In this document: positions 1-7,814 of the stretch, in pieces | Layout: the number at the start of each line of letters is the position of its first letter | Numbering within the stretch: the first letter of the stretch is position 1 | Source of the DNA: an uncultured Olsenella sp. | GTDB taxonomy: Bacteria > Actinomycetota > Coriobacteriia > Coriobacteriales > Atopobiaceae | NCBI GenBank assembly: GCA_900316105.1 | Contig: ONBR01000018.1 | Coordinates: 1 to 41,593 of the forward strand | Direction: 5' to 3' | Length of the DNA: 41,593 nt | The notes under the pieces: generated by a model | Database searches by the model: none | What the model was told of the DNA's origin: nothing | What the model saw: only the letters and a program-made list of their open reading frames with translations | Made by a program: the position numbers and the translations under genes

Positions 1-2
1 TG

Positions 3-587
3 AGGAAGTCCCGCGCGACCCGAGGGGCCAACACCGAGGCGCTCTCGCCGCTCTCCGGCGTCTACCCCAGCATGTCCTCCGGCCAGATTCGCGCCCTTGT
101 GTCCCAGCCTTCCATCACCACCAAGAGCATCGCCGACATGGAGGTTCCGCCCAAGGAGACCAGCCCCGCCGCAAGCGCCCAGGAGGCCTCGCAGGCATCC
201 ACGGAGACCGCCCGCTATGTGGCCACCCAGCTGGCATTGGGCGAGACCAGCCTGACCGAGCTGGAATCGCATTCTGAGGAGCCTGCCAGGAAGCACGTCA
301 TCCCCGATGCCGCACCCGTCAGGGTGGCAGAGCCAGACCCCAAGGCAGAAGCCAAACCGGCACCACAGCCCGCGCCTGCACCCAAACCCGCTCCCCTGCC
401 CAAGCCCGAGCCAGCTCCAGCCCCCAAGCCCGAGCCAGCGCCGAAGCCCGCCCCTGCCGTCCAGCCCTCCTCCACAACTCCGCGTCCCGCACCCCGTCCC
501 CAGGCGCAGGAGAGTAGAATCGCTAGGGGCTTCCGCCTGATCGGCGAGGGCTTCCGTACGCTTTTCAACGGCCAGAATGAGGACTAG
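3..587 (+). CDS. Pro/Ala/Lys-rich protein of unknown function, 5' end outside the window
   Basis: The frame is open from the left edge to a TAG at 585-587 (194 residues visible), so the gene almost certainly begins upstream; the internal ATG at 72 has no convincing ribosome site. I do not recognise the family. The visible part starts basic, continues as a Ser/Thr/Ala/Glu-rich stretch, and then forms a low-complexity linker of alternating Pro, Lys, Ala and Glu with repeated PKPEPAP-type units (about 365-465). It ends in a short amphipathic segment rich in Arg, Phe and Gly. Such a tail suggests an extended linker or the disordered C-terminus of a larger protein. The stop lies three bases before the rlmD start, so the two are probably co-transcribed. 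Only the upstream sequence could identify it. Confidence 0.6.
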   Translation, partial: RKSRATRGANTEALSPLSGVYPSMSSGQIRALVSQPSITTKSIADMEVPPKETSPAASAQEASQASTETARYVATQLALGETSLTELESHSEEPARKHVIPDAAPVRVAEPDPKAEAKPAPQPAPAPKPAPLPKPEPAPAPKPEPAPKPAPAVQPSSTTPRPAPRPQAQESRIARGFRLIGEGFRTLFNGQNED

Positions 588-590
588 GAT

Positions 591-1937
591 TTGTCAGCAA
601 GTAGCACGAATAGCAGCGCCATGCGCCTGACCTTGAAGGTCGAGCGCATGGCCTACGGAGCCGATGCGATCGCCCACGACGTGGACGGTCGCACCGTTTT
701 TGTAAGCGGAGGCGTCCCGGGCGACACCGTCTCCGCCATCGTCACGGAGGACCGTGGCAGCTTCGCTCGCGCCCGCGTGGAGAAGGTCGTCAGTCCCTCC
801 GATCGGCGGGTCAAGGCACCCTGCCCCTATGTGGACCTCTGCGGGGGCTGCCCCTGGGCCCACCTTGACTACCAGGCCCAGCTCGAGGCAAAGCGGGCCA
901 ACGTGGTGGACACCCTCACCCGCATCGGGCACTATCCCGCCGAGACGGCAGAGCGCCTGGTACAGCCCTGCGTCGCCCCCTCCGACCCCTGGGGCTACCG
1001 CAACAAGGTCGAGCTGGGGGTCAAGCTTGCACACGGACGCACCATCATCGGCATGCATGACATCACGGGAAAGGGTCTCGTGAAGGTGAAGAGCTGCGCC
1101 CTCCTCTCGCCTCGCTATGCCAAGCTCACCAAGTCCGTCACCGGGGCGCTCTCCTACATGGCGGGCACCCGCAGCCTGGGCCTGGACCGCGTGGGCATTC
1201 GCGCGTCCGTCCGCACGGGCGAGGTCGAGGTGGCCCTCTGGGGCGAGCCCGGCCCCTTCCCCCGCGCCCAGGTGGCCAAGGTCCTGGGGGATGCAGCGAA
1301 GCTCAGCTCCATCGTCCGCGTCATGACCAAGGGCCCCCAGAAGGCCCGCAAGATCGCGGGCCTGGAGCGCCTTGCCGGTCACGGCAACTGGTGCGAGCAG
1401 GTGGGTCAGGAGCGCATGTGGCTCTATGCCCCCTCCTTCTTTCAGGTCAACACCAAGGGGGCCGAGACCCTGGTCCGCCTGGTCATGGACGGCCTGGAGC
1501 CCACGGAGGACGATGTGGCCATGGACCTCTACAGCGGGGCGGGCACCTTTACCCTGCCCCTTGCCAGGGTCTGCAACTGGGTCGACGCCGTCGAGTCCTA
1601 CGGGCCCGCCGTCCAGAACCTCCGCTACAACCTGCAGCACGCAAACCTGGACAACGCCGACCCCATAGGCGGCGATGCCGACCTGGAGTTCCCCGACTCC
1701 GATGCAGACATCATCGTGGTTGACCCTCCCCGGGCCGGCCTTGCCGAAAACGTCGTGCGCAAGCTCTCGGACCAGCCCGCCCGCGCCATAGCATACGTGT
1801 CCTGCGACCCCGCCACCCTGGCCCGCGACCTGGACCGCTTCGAGAAGATCGGCGTCTTCTCCCCCGTATCGGTGACGCCCGTGGACCTCTTCCCCCAGAC
1901 CTTCCACGTGGAGAATGTCACCATTCTCAGACGTTAG
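591..1937 (+). CDS. rlmD: 23S rRNA (uracil-C5)-methyltransferase, RlmD/RumA family
   Basis: Predicted cytoplasmic SAM-dependent enzyme that methylates a uracil C5 in 23S rRNA (448 aa, usual family length). An N-terminal TRAM-like OB domain (about residues 12-70) is followed by the [4Fe-4S] cysteines C78, C84, C87 and C169. The C-terminal Rossmann methyltransferase has the SAM loop DLYSGAGTF (about 312-320), the DPPR motif (about 378-381), and the nucleophile in YVSCDP (C405). The family ending with HVENV near the C-terminus is present. The start is uncertain: TTG at 591 follows the previous stop by three bases, while an ATG lies at 621 just before the conserved region. Paralogues of this family (RlmC, TrmA-like) are hard to separate by eye, so the exact target base is inference. 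Confidence 0.9.
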   Translation: MSASSTNSSAMRLTLKVERMAYGADAIAHDVDGRTVFVSGGVPGDTVSAIVTEDRGSFARARVEKVVSPSDRRVKAPCPYVDLCGGCPWAHLDYQAQLEAKRANVVDTLTRIGHYPAETAERLVQPCVAPSDPWGYRNKVELGVKLAHGRTIIGMHDITGKGLVKVKSCALLSPRYAKLTKSVTGALSYMAGTRSLGLDRVGIRASVRTGEVEVALWGEPGPFPRAQVAKVLGDAAKLSSIVRVMTKGPQKARKIAGLERLAGHGNWCEQVGQERMWLYAPSFFQVNTKGAETLVRLVMDGLEPTEDDVAMDLYSGAGTFTLPLARVCNWVDAVESYGPAVQNLRYNLQHANLDNADPIGGDADLEFPDSDADIIVVDPPRAGLAENVVRKLSDQPARAIAYVSCDPATLARDLDRFEKIGVFSPVSVTPVDLFPQTFHVENVTILRR

Positions 1938-2101
1938 GGCACGTCCACAGGTGGAGTGATCGGAAGGTCATGGCGTCGTGGAATTCCTCCGCGGCGCCAC
2001 ATTTTATGGCATAATTACTCAGTTTTTCTCAAAGGATGGCATCTACCCAAAAATGGGTATGATCGCGCTAAGCTCGATGTTCTATGAAGAGATGAGGCAC
2101 T

Positions 2102-3874
2102 ATGACAAGCGAGCGAGTCAGCTCGACGTCAGACGCCAATACCGTCTTGGACTACACTGATCGCGCCGTTGCACGTAGGCGCAGGAGCCGTATCGTCGGC
2201 TTCGTCCTAGCCCTTCTTTCCCTGGCTGTCATCATCTACCTCATTGCCTCGTACGCCGGCATCCGTCACCTCCAGGCAAGCTGCCTGGACAACGAGGTCT
2301 CCGTAACGGTCCAGCATCCCGACGGGAACATGGAGTCCTACCCCGACTCCCATCGCTTTGCCTCCCCGAAGCGCGGAGATACCGTCCACGTGACCGTCAA
2401 CCTCCCCGCGCGAGACCGCATTCCCAACGCCGCCCTCTGCTTCTTCAACTACAATTCCGTCCTCAAGGTCAGCTATCACGGCAGGCCCCTCTACGAGCAC
2501 GGCAAGGAGGCCCTGCAGGCCGGCAGGGCCTCTGGTCACATCGTAGCCCGCGTCCTCATCCCCAACGAGGCCTGGGGACAGGACATGACGATCGACATGC
2601 TGCAATTGGAGGACAACTCCGCCTCGAACATCCACGGCATATACGCCATGTCCTCGACGAACGCCTGGCTCTACCCGCTCCTGATTTCATCCCAACCAGA
2701 ATTCGTCGCCTCCTACACCTTCTGCCTGGCCTCCATCGTGATGCTCGTGGTCTTTACCGCCTTCTTCTGGACGGGCAGAAGCACCAGGCAGGGAATCTAC
2801 CTCGCTCTCTTCTGCCTCTGCCTATCCCTATGGGATATGTCCTACACCTCTCTCGTCTACCTGGTGACCGACGACACGACCTTCACCCCCATCATGGAGT
2901 ACCTCGCCCTCCATCTCATAGCGGTATTCTTCTTTGGCTACCTGCACTACGAGTGTCGCAACCGCAGGCAGAAGTTCGCCTGCAGCGTCCTCATGGGTAT
3001 CACGGGAGCCATTGCCGTCTTTGCCCTCGCTACCGAAGCCATGGGTATCGTGGGCCTTGGCTTTCTGGGCATGCTCAACGTGACCTACGTCGAACTCGCC
3101 GCCATGGCCATAGCGATGGCAAACGTGGCCCTCTCGGGCGGTATGCGTCTAGATGCCTCCCGCAGAGCGCTCCGCCTGGGCACGGGCATCACCGTGGCCC
3201 TTTCGATCGTCGAGGCCATGCGAGTCTTCCTCAACCGCTCCGGCATTGCCCTCACCCTAGGGATATCTCCGATATTCATAGAGTCCACCCTTGCCCCGGT
3301 GATCATCATCACCTTTGAGAGCTCGCTCTACGTGAGCTACATCATCCGTCTGGTCAAGACCCTACGGACTCGAACCGAGCGCCTGCAACTGGAACGCATC
3401 GCCTACACAGACGCCCTCACGGGCATCCCCAACCGCACCAGTCTCGACCAAAACATAGAGGAGCTCAGGTCCTCTGGTGCCAAGCGCTACAGCTTCCTCT
3501 TCTTTGACGTGGACCGGCTCAAGACGGTCAACGACGGCCTGGGACACGAGGCGGGCGACCAGATGATTCAGCTGGTGGGAAGGGCCCTTGCCGAGTCCTG
3601 TGTCGGCTGCGAGGGCTTCTATGGACGCTACGGTGGCGACGAGTTCGTCGTCTGTGTCTATCGCAAGTATGAGGCCGACCAGATCGTCCACGACTTTGAG
3701 AAGATCCTCAGCTCGGCCAACAAGAGTGGCTACCTCTCCCTCACGGTAGAGGTCTCGGTGGGTCGGGCCGACCACGTACCCGGCAGCAGTCTGACCGTGG
3801 ACGAGGAACTCAGGCGGGCGGACGACAGGATGTATGCCGACAAGGTCCGCCGCGAAGGCAAGGACGCTCGTTAG
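2102..3874 (+). CDS. Membrane-anchored diguanylate cyclase (GGDEF) with extracytoplasmic sensor and 7TM region
   Basis: Predicted to make cyclic di-GMP from two GTP at the membrane (590 aa). Residues 1-30 are cytoplasmic and Arg-rich. A first membrane segment (about 31-52) leads into an extracytoplasmic region of roughly 140 residues. About seven hydrophobic segments follow (about 198-425), resembling 7TM sensor architectures, then a short helix and the GGDEF domain (about 430-590). The signature is GGDEF at 511-515 preceded by RY, so the active site is intact. No RxxD inhibitory site is visible in the usual place upstream of it, so feedback inhibition by product is doubtful. The ligand of the sensor part is unknown. 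The gene stands alone; a GA-rich ribosome site lies near 2086-2096. Confidence 0.88.
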   Translation: MTSERVSSTSDANTVLDYTDRAVARRRRSRIVGFVLALLSLAVIIYLIASYAGIRHLQASCLDNEVSVTVQHPDGNMESYPDSHRFASPKRGDTVHVTVNLPARDRIPNAALCFFNYNSVLKVSYHGRPLYEHGKEALQAGRASGHIVARVLIPNEAWGQDMTIDMLQLEDNSASNIHGIYAMSSTNAWLYPLLISSQPEFVASYTFCLASIVMLVVFTAFFWTGRSTRQGIYLALFCLCLSLWDMSYTSLVYLVTDDTTFTPIMEYLALHLIAVFFFGYLHYECRNRRQKFACSVLMGITGAIAVFALATEAMGIVGLGFLGMLNVTYVELAAMAIAMANVALSGGMRLDASRRALRLGTGITVALSIVEAMRVFLNRSGIALTLGISPIFIESTLAPVIIITFESSLYVSYIIRLVKTLRTRTERLQLERIAYTDALTGIPNRTSLDQNIEELRSSGAKRYSFLFFDVDRLKTVNDGLGHEAGDQMIQLVGRALAESCVGCEGFYGRYGGDEFVVCVYRKYEADQIVHDFEKILSSANKSGYLSLTVEVSVGRADHVPGSSLTVDEELRRADDRMYADKVRREGKDAR

Positions 3875-3935
3875 GGCTCGGCGGGGCTCGGCGGGGCTCG
3901 GCGGGGCTCGGCGGGGCTCGGCGGGGCTCGGCGGG
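3875..3935 (+). repeat. 10-bp tandem repeat, five perfect copies
   Basis: Immediately after the diguanylate cyclase stop, the unit gcggggctcg is repeated five times without change (3881-3930), with partial copies on both sides. It is non-coding. Perfect identity suggests recent slippage, so copy number may vary between strains. Confidence 0.95.
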
Positions 3936-4221
3936 CCACCTTTGCGCCCAAAATAAATTAGCTTTCAGTAGCGTCTATTATCGTTTCTGCCTGCTCCCCC
4001 AGCACAACGGCTTACGATGGGTTTTACCTGGGATTTTATACCAGATATTGTGTCTGTGGGACAGCCGCGCCCCTAGTGTTAGTATTGGTGAACTTCACTG
4101 GTTCTGGCTAGTTTTTCTCTTTTTGCGCCATTCTGACTAGCGTTTGGCCGCGAGTAAGTGTACAAAGAATCCAGTAAAACTTTGGGTAAGGGGCCCAAGG
4201 TACAAGTGAGAGGAATTCATC
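3936..4221. other. AT-richer intergenic region ahead of the ferredoxin gene
   Basis: About 285 bases without a gene. Composition is clearly more AT-rich than the coding surroundings. A small dyad lies near 4088-4103 and T-runs near 4111-4122. It must hold the ferredoxin promoter, but no pair of -35/-10 boxes is good enough to call. The ribosome site GAGAGGA (about 4208-4214) is clear. No riboswitch or RNA gene was recognised. Confidence 0.5.
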
Positions 4222-4407
4222 ATGAAGGCAACTGTTTCCGAGGATTGCATCGGCTGCGGTATGTGCGAGGGCACCTGCCCCGACGTTTTCGAGATTGGTG
4301 ACGAGGGCACCGCTACCGTCATCGTCGACGAGGTTCCCGCTGACGCTGAGGACTCCGCTCAGGAGGCTGCTGACGGCTGCCCCGTTTCCGCCATCACCGT
4401 CGAGTAG
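4222..4407 (+). CDS. Small ferredoxin with a single [4Fe-4S] cluster
   Basis: A 61-residue cytoplasmic electron carrier resembling the one-cluster ferredoxins of Thermotoga and related anaerobes. Cluster ligands are C9, C12, C15 and C53 (CxxCxxC near the N-terminus and CP near the C-terminus). C19 remains where a second-cluster or disulfide cysteine sits in relatives, but its usual partner near residue 43 is absent. The protein is strongly acidic, as expected for an electron donor. The gene is monocistronic, with a good ribosome site upstream and a strong hairpin terminator 26 bases downstream. Possible partners in this window are the hydrogenase subunits at 11.5-15.1 kb, but that link is inference. 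Confidence 0.95.
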   Translation: MKATVSEDCIGCGMCEGTCPDVFEIGDEGTATVIVDEVPADAEDSAQEAADGCPVSAITVE

Positions 4408-4433
4408 CTTTTAGCCACACGAACGCGGTGTAG

Positions 4434-4464
4434 GGCGGGCCTCTTCGGAGGTCCGCCTTTTTTG
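4434..4464 (+). terminator. Rho-independent terminator of the ferredoxin gene
   Basis: A 10-bp GC-rich stem (4434-4443 with 4448-4457, one G-T pair) closed by a TTCG tetraloop and followed by a run of six T. Confidence 0.95.
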
Positions 4465-4465
4465 T

Positions 4466-4556
4466 ATGAGACATTGGGGACGGAGCTTATTGTCTCAGAG
4501 ACAAAGAGCTCCGTCCCCATTGTCTCTGAGACAGAATGCTCCGTCCCCAATGACTC
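4466..4556. repeat. Intergenic cluster of palindromes with ggggacggagc cores
   Basis: Between the ferredoxin terminator and maf, a 14-base sequence (attggggacggagc, 4473-4486) recurs twice in inverted orientation (about 4508-4521 and 4538-4551). Between the copies lie two near-identical 13-base palindromes, tgtctcagagaca (about 4491-4503) and tgtctctgagaca (about 4521-4533). The whole could fold in several alternative hairpins. It is non-coding; the open frame through it is an accidental extension of maf. Confidence 0.85.
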
Positions 4557-4570
4557 ACGAAAGGACTTTC

Positions 4571-5338
4571 ATGAAAGACGAACCCTTCCTCGTCCTGGCC
4601 TCGGGGTCTCCCAGACGTCGGGAGCTCCTGGAGCACGTGGGGCTGAGCTTCCTCGTTCGTCCCGCCGACATAGACGAGACTCGCCAGCCCGCAGAGGCCC
4701 CTCAGGAGCTCGTTGAGCGCCTGGCAAGGGGAAAGGCGCATGCTTGCGCGGCGACCCTCCGTTCACCCGCCAGCACAGCTCTGAAGCCATCTGGCGAGGA
4801 CATGGCGAGCCTCTCCCCCACGTCCGAGCCCTCCAGAAGGATCATCGTCCTGGCCGCCGACACCATCGTGTGGACGGACGACGGGGCAGTCCTGGGCAAG
4901 CCCGCGGACGAGGCCGATGCCCGTCGAACGCTCCAGGGCCTCTCTGGCCGCATCCACCACGTCTCCACCGGCGTCTGCCTGCTGGAGCTTCCCGCCCCCG
5001 AAGGAGCCGCCTCAGCCAGCTCCTCGCCCCTCGCAGAGCGCTCCTTCGTCGAGACGACCGACGTGACCTTCTGCGAGCTTACGCCCTCCCAGATAGCCGC
5101 CTACGTGCGAAGCAGGGAACCCATGGACAAGGCAGGCTCCTACGGGATCCAGGGCCTGGGTGTCATGCTGGTCAAGTCCATTCGAGGCGACTACGACAAC
5201 GTCGTGGGGTTGCCCGTCTCCCGCGTGGTGCGCGAGCTGGCCGAGCTCTGGGACGCCAGCGCGACAAGTGGTAGTAGCATGGCCCTTGTCGAGACCCTAC
5301 TTTCGGGAGGCAAGCATGATCCAGGAGCAGACCATTAA
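4571..5338 (+). CDS. maf: Maf-family nucleoside triphosphate pyrophosphatase
   Basis: Predicted cytoplasmic house-cleaning enzyme that hydrolyses non-canonical or excess NTPs to NMP and pyrophosphate. The family signature SGSPRRREL sits at residues 11-19, the catalytic ADT motif at about D97, and the conserved GKP and YGIQG segments follow. At 255 aa it is longer than the usual ~200, because of two low-complexity insertions, one before the ADT motif (about 60-90) and one in the middle (about 140-155). The start at 4571 follows a GAAAGGA ribosome site (4558-4564) at good distance; upstream in-frame codons translate the palindromic repeat and are rejected. Substrate preference cannot be read with certainty. 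Confidence 0.92.
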   Translation: MKDEPFLVLASGSPRRRELLEHVGLSFLVRPADIDETRQPAEAPQELVERLARGKAHACAATLRSPASTALKPSGEDMASLSPTSEPSRRIIVLAADTIVWTDDGAVLGKPADEADARRTLQGLSGRIHHVSTGVCLLELPAPEGAASASSSPLAERSFVETTDVTFCELTPSQIAAYVRSREPMDKAGSYGIQGLGVMLVKSIRGDYDNVVGLPVSRVVRELAELWDASATSGSSMALVETLLSGGKHDPGADH

Positions 5339-6347
5339 TCAGGAGCAGGCCCAAGCCGAGGCCCAGGCAGACATCCAGAACCAGACCCTCGCCGACATCA
5401 GCCAGGTCCCTGGCATCTGTGTAGCAAACGCCCAGAACCTCCAGGCAGGCACCGGCTGCACCGTGATTGTCTGCCCCGAGGGCGCCACGGGTAGCGTGGA
5501 CGTGCGCGGAGGAGCCCCCGCCTCGCGCGAGACCGACCTTCTGCGACCCGAGGAGACCGTGCAGGTCCTCCACGCAGTCGTCCTCTCGGGTGGGTCGGCA
5601 TTTGGCCTGGCTGCCTCCTGCGGAGTGGCCAACGAGCTGGAGAGCCGGGGAATCGGCCTGGACGTGGGCGTGGGCAAGGTCCCCATCGTGAGCTCCGCCT
5701 GTCTCTTTGATCTGGCCTGCGGCGATGCGGGAGTCCGTCCCGACGCATCCATGGGAGCCGAGGCCACACGCCGTGCCCTTGATGAGCACGGCCCCCTGGA
5801 GCAGGGCAACTACGGCGCCGGCACGGGTTGCACGGTCGGCAAGTTCGCCGGTCCCAGCCGTGCCATGAAGTCGGGCCTGGGGAGCTCCGCCCTTCGAAGC
5901 GGAGACCTCTACGTGGGCGCAGTCTCGGCCGTCAACGCCTGCGGCAACATCGTGGACCCCGCCAGCGGAAGGCCCCTGGCTGGTATGTTGGACCAGACGG
6001 GCACACAGATTCAGAGCGTGGAGGACCTCCTCATCGCTCAGGGTGGTAAGGCGCCCCTCCCCCGCACCAACACGACCATCAGCTGCATAGTCACGAACGC
6101 AAGGCTCAGCAAGGCCGAGGCAACGAAGCTGGCTCAGATGTCAGCCGACGCCTACGCCCACGCCATCCGCCCCACCCACACTCCCAACGACGGCGACACG
6201 ATCTTTGTCATGGCCACGGGCCAGGTGGAGGCACCCCTGATGGACATCCTGGGAGCCATGGCGGTGCGCAGCCTGGAGCAGGCGATAGCAAACACTGCCC
6301 TCAAGGCCGAGGGAGCCTATGGGCTCAAGGCCCAGCGCGACCTCTAG
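5316..6347 (+). CDS. P1-family (DmpA-type) self-processing aminopeptidase/amidohydrolase
   Basis: A 343-residue member of the P1 (S58/DmpA, NylC-like) family of N-terminal nucleophile hydrolases. These cleave themselves before a Thr or Ser, which then becomes the catalytic residue. The glycine-rich LSGGSAFGLAA motif (about 97-107) and GAGTGCTVGK (about 173-182) are conserved. The processing site is probably within TNTT at 251-254, with T253 the likely nucleophile. The start at 5316 has the ribosome site CGGGAGG and overlaps the end of maf by 23 bases, so translation of the two is probably coupled. The N-terminus has a Gln/Glu-rich leader of about 30 residues without a signal peptide. Natural substrate unknown. 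Confidence 0.85.
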   Translation: MIQEQTINQEQAQAEAQADIQNQTLADISQVPGICVANAQNLQAGTGCTVIVCPEGATGSVDVRGGAPASRETDLLRPEETVQVLHAVVLSGGSAFGLAASCGVANELESRGIGLDVGVGKVPIVSSACLFDLACGDAGVRPDASMGAEATRRALDEHGPLEQGNYGAGTGCTVGKFAGPSRAMKSGLGSSALRSGDLYVGAVSAVNACGNIVDPASGRPLAGMLDQTGTQIQSVEDLLIAQGGKAPLPRTNTTISCIVTNARLSKAEATKLAQMSADAYAHAIRPTHTPNDGDTIFVMATGQVEAPLMDILGAMAVRSLEQAIANTALKAEGAYGLKAQRDL

Positions 6348-6356
6348 TCCCTGCCT

Positions 6357-6430
6357 GGTATCCATAAGGGAGTACCCCCTATGGATAAGGGAGTACCCCC
6401 TATGGATAACGTGCCTGCCCCCTATGGATA
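6357..6430. repeat. 21/22-bp tandem repeat with inverted core, family A
   Basis: Three consecutive units of about 21 bases, each ending in ccccctat and beginning with (t/g)gata or tccata. The first two share the core aagggagtaccccctat; the third is diverged in its first half. Each unit plus the next can pair as tatccata with tatggata. The same core in near-perfect inverted form occurs at 17198-17233. Confidence 0.85.
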
Positions 6431-6557
6431 TGCACACGACTTGGCGTAGATGTCATGTGACGTGCCTGCCATGCAAAAATCCGACACGAGCCGTCTGCTA
6501 GAATAAATCTCCATGCAGTTTACGACTTTGCAACAATCCCAGAGAGGAAGTGTGGAC

Positions 6558-7673
6558 ATGCTTGATGCACCCGCATCCAGGCCGAACTTCCACCTTGCCA
6601 AAAGCGCGGACGAGCTGGGCATGTGCTTTGCGGACGTGGTCATCGTCCTCGCCAGCAACCAACTCTTCGCTCCCTACATGGCAGTCGCCTTCCAGTCCAT
6701 CATCGAGCACGTGGACCCGGAGCGCCACTACGATGTAGTGGTCTTTACCCGCGACTTCGACGAAAAGACCCGCAAGGCCCTGGTCGACCACCTGGCCAAG
6801 GCGAACGTCCCCAATGTCCAGTTGGGCTTCCTGAACCCCGAGCGTGCCCTGGGAGACACGAAGTTCCCCCACCACGGCCACTTCCGCCCCGAGACCTTCT
6901 ATCGCCTCCTGGCACCATGGCTGCTCCCCACCGTCCAGAAGGCCATCTACCTGGACTCCGACCTCGTGGTCCTGAACGACCTCAAGGAGGTATACGACAC
7001 GGATGTCAGGGGCTACCTCCTGGCCGCCACGCGTGATGCCGACATGCAGGGCCAGATCTCAGGCTACGACGGCACGGTAAAGGCCTACATGGAGAACGAC
7101 CTCGAGCTCTCTGACCCTATGCGCTACTTCCAGGCGGGCGTCCTCCTGATGAACCTTGACGCATTCCGCCAGATCTTCTCCATCGAGGACATGCTGGAGC
7201 TCTCCACCCGCCGACTCTGGCGCTGGCTTGACCAAGACATCCTCAACATGCTGGCCAACGGCCAGTACGTGGAGCTGCCCATGCGCTGGAACACCCTCAT
7301 GGACTGGAAGAGCCTTCGCCGCGAGCACATCATCGGCACGGCTCCCGCCGAGACCCAGAAGCAGTACGAGGAGGCCCGCGAGCACCCTGCCATCGTCCAC
7401 TACGCTGGCCCCGACGACAGGCCCTGGCTCTACCCCGACTGCGACATGGCGAACTACTTCTGGGATTATGCAAGTCGCAGTGTCTTCATCGACGAGATCA
7501 GCTCCCGCCTGGAGGAGTGGCAAAACTCCCTGGGAGGAAAAGCAAAGAAGGCTCAGATCGACGCCATCTACCGTTACGTCTTCCGCTTCTTTGACTTCTC
7601 CTGCCCTCCCGGCACCCCGCGCCGCACCCGCGTGATAAAGACCTACGTAGCCATCGGCGGCGACATCGCCTAG
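6558..7673 (+). CDS. Family 8 glycosyltransferase
   Basis: Predicted retaining glycosyltransferase (GT8) that uses a UDP-sugar, probably to extend a cell-surface glycan (371 aa). It has the metal-binding DxD motif in YLDSDLVVL, the family FQAGVLLMNL segment, and a late IVHYAG motif with the conserved His. The start at 6558 is preferred because AGAGGAAG lies at proper distance; an ATG at 6513 in the same frame lacks a ribosome site and lies just behind a TAGAAT that could be a -10 box (6499-6504). The C-terminal ~60 residues are basic and may contact membrane or acceptor. It converges with the GT2/glf pair, which also serve surface polysaccharide. Acceptor and donor sugar cannot be inferred. 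Confidence 0.85.
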   Translation: MLDAPASRPNFHLAKSADELGMCFADVVIVLASNQLFAPYMAVAFQSIIEHVDPERHYDVVVFTRDFDEKTRKALVDHLAKANVPNVQLGFLNPERALGDTKFPHHGHFRPETFYRLLAPWLLPTVQKAIYLDSDLVVLNDLKEVYDTDVRGYLLAATRDADMQGQISGYDGTVKAYMENDLELSDPMRYFQAGVLLMNLDAFRQIFSIEDMLELSTRRLWRWLDQDILNMLANGQYVELPMRWNTLMDWKSLRREHIIGTAPAETQKQYEEAREHPAIVHYAGPDDRPWLYPDCDMANYFWDYASRSVFIDEISSRLEEWQNSLGGKAKKAQIDAIYRYVFRFFDFSCPPGTPRRTRVIKTYVAIGGDIA

Positions 7674-7689
7674 CGAAGGAGAAAGGCGG

Positions 7690-7748
7690 CGTCTCGGGGA
7701 CACTCCCCAAAAATAGCAATTTTGGCATCCAAGGGAATACCCCGAGAA
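7690..7748. repeat. Imperfect inverted repeat 3' of the GT8 gene
   Basis: The arm gtctcggggacactcccc (about 7690-7707) is mirrored imperfectly by gggaataccccgaga (about 7733-7747), separated by an AT-rich loop of about 25 bases. Non-coding. Confidence 0.6.
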
Positions 7749-7766
7749 AGCAAAATTCCCTGGCAA

Positions 7767-7793
7767 AAAGGGCGTCGGAATCCGACGCCCTTT
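7767..7793. terminator. Bidirectional terminator between convergent genes
   Basis: A near-perfect palindrome, aaagggcgtcgg paired with its complement around a small loop, flanked by an A-run on the left and T-rich sequence on the right. It can serve both the GT8 gene and the GT2 gene. Confidence 0.85.
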
Positions 7794-7814
7794 CACATGT
7801 CTTTTTTCTGTGGC

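Noticed and set aside
594..1907. Very long antisense open frames (for example opposite rlmD, ackA 17223-18491, xseA/yugP 19415-21460, mtlA 30463-32346)
   Set aside because: They are opposite genes with full family motifs and have repetitive His/Gly/Val/Asp composition typical of the reverse frame of GC-rich genes. None has a matching domain or ribosome site.
1938..2101. c-di-GMP riboswitch ahead of the diguanylate cyclase
   Set aside because: No GEMM-type conserved core; only a weak hairpin near 1977-2000.
3875..3935. CRISPR array
   Set aside because: The units are only 10 bases with no spacers and there is no Cas gene nearby.
4466..4570. Longer N-terminus for Maf from 4466
   Set aside because: It translates the palindromic repeat; the ribosome site and family start are at 4571.
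5160..5315. Longer N-terminus for the P1 peptidase from 5160
   Set aside because: That stretch is the maf 3' end in another frame; CGGGAGG precedes 5316.
6357..6430. CRISPR array or attachment site
   Set aside because: Units are contiguous, without unique spacers; no integrase or Cas gene is in the window.
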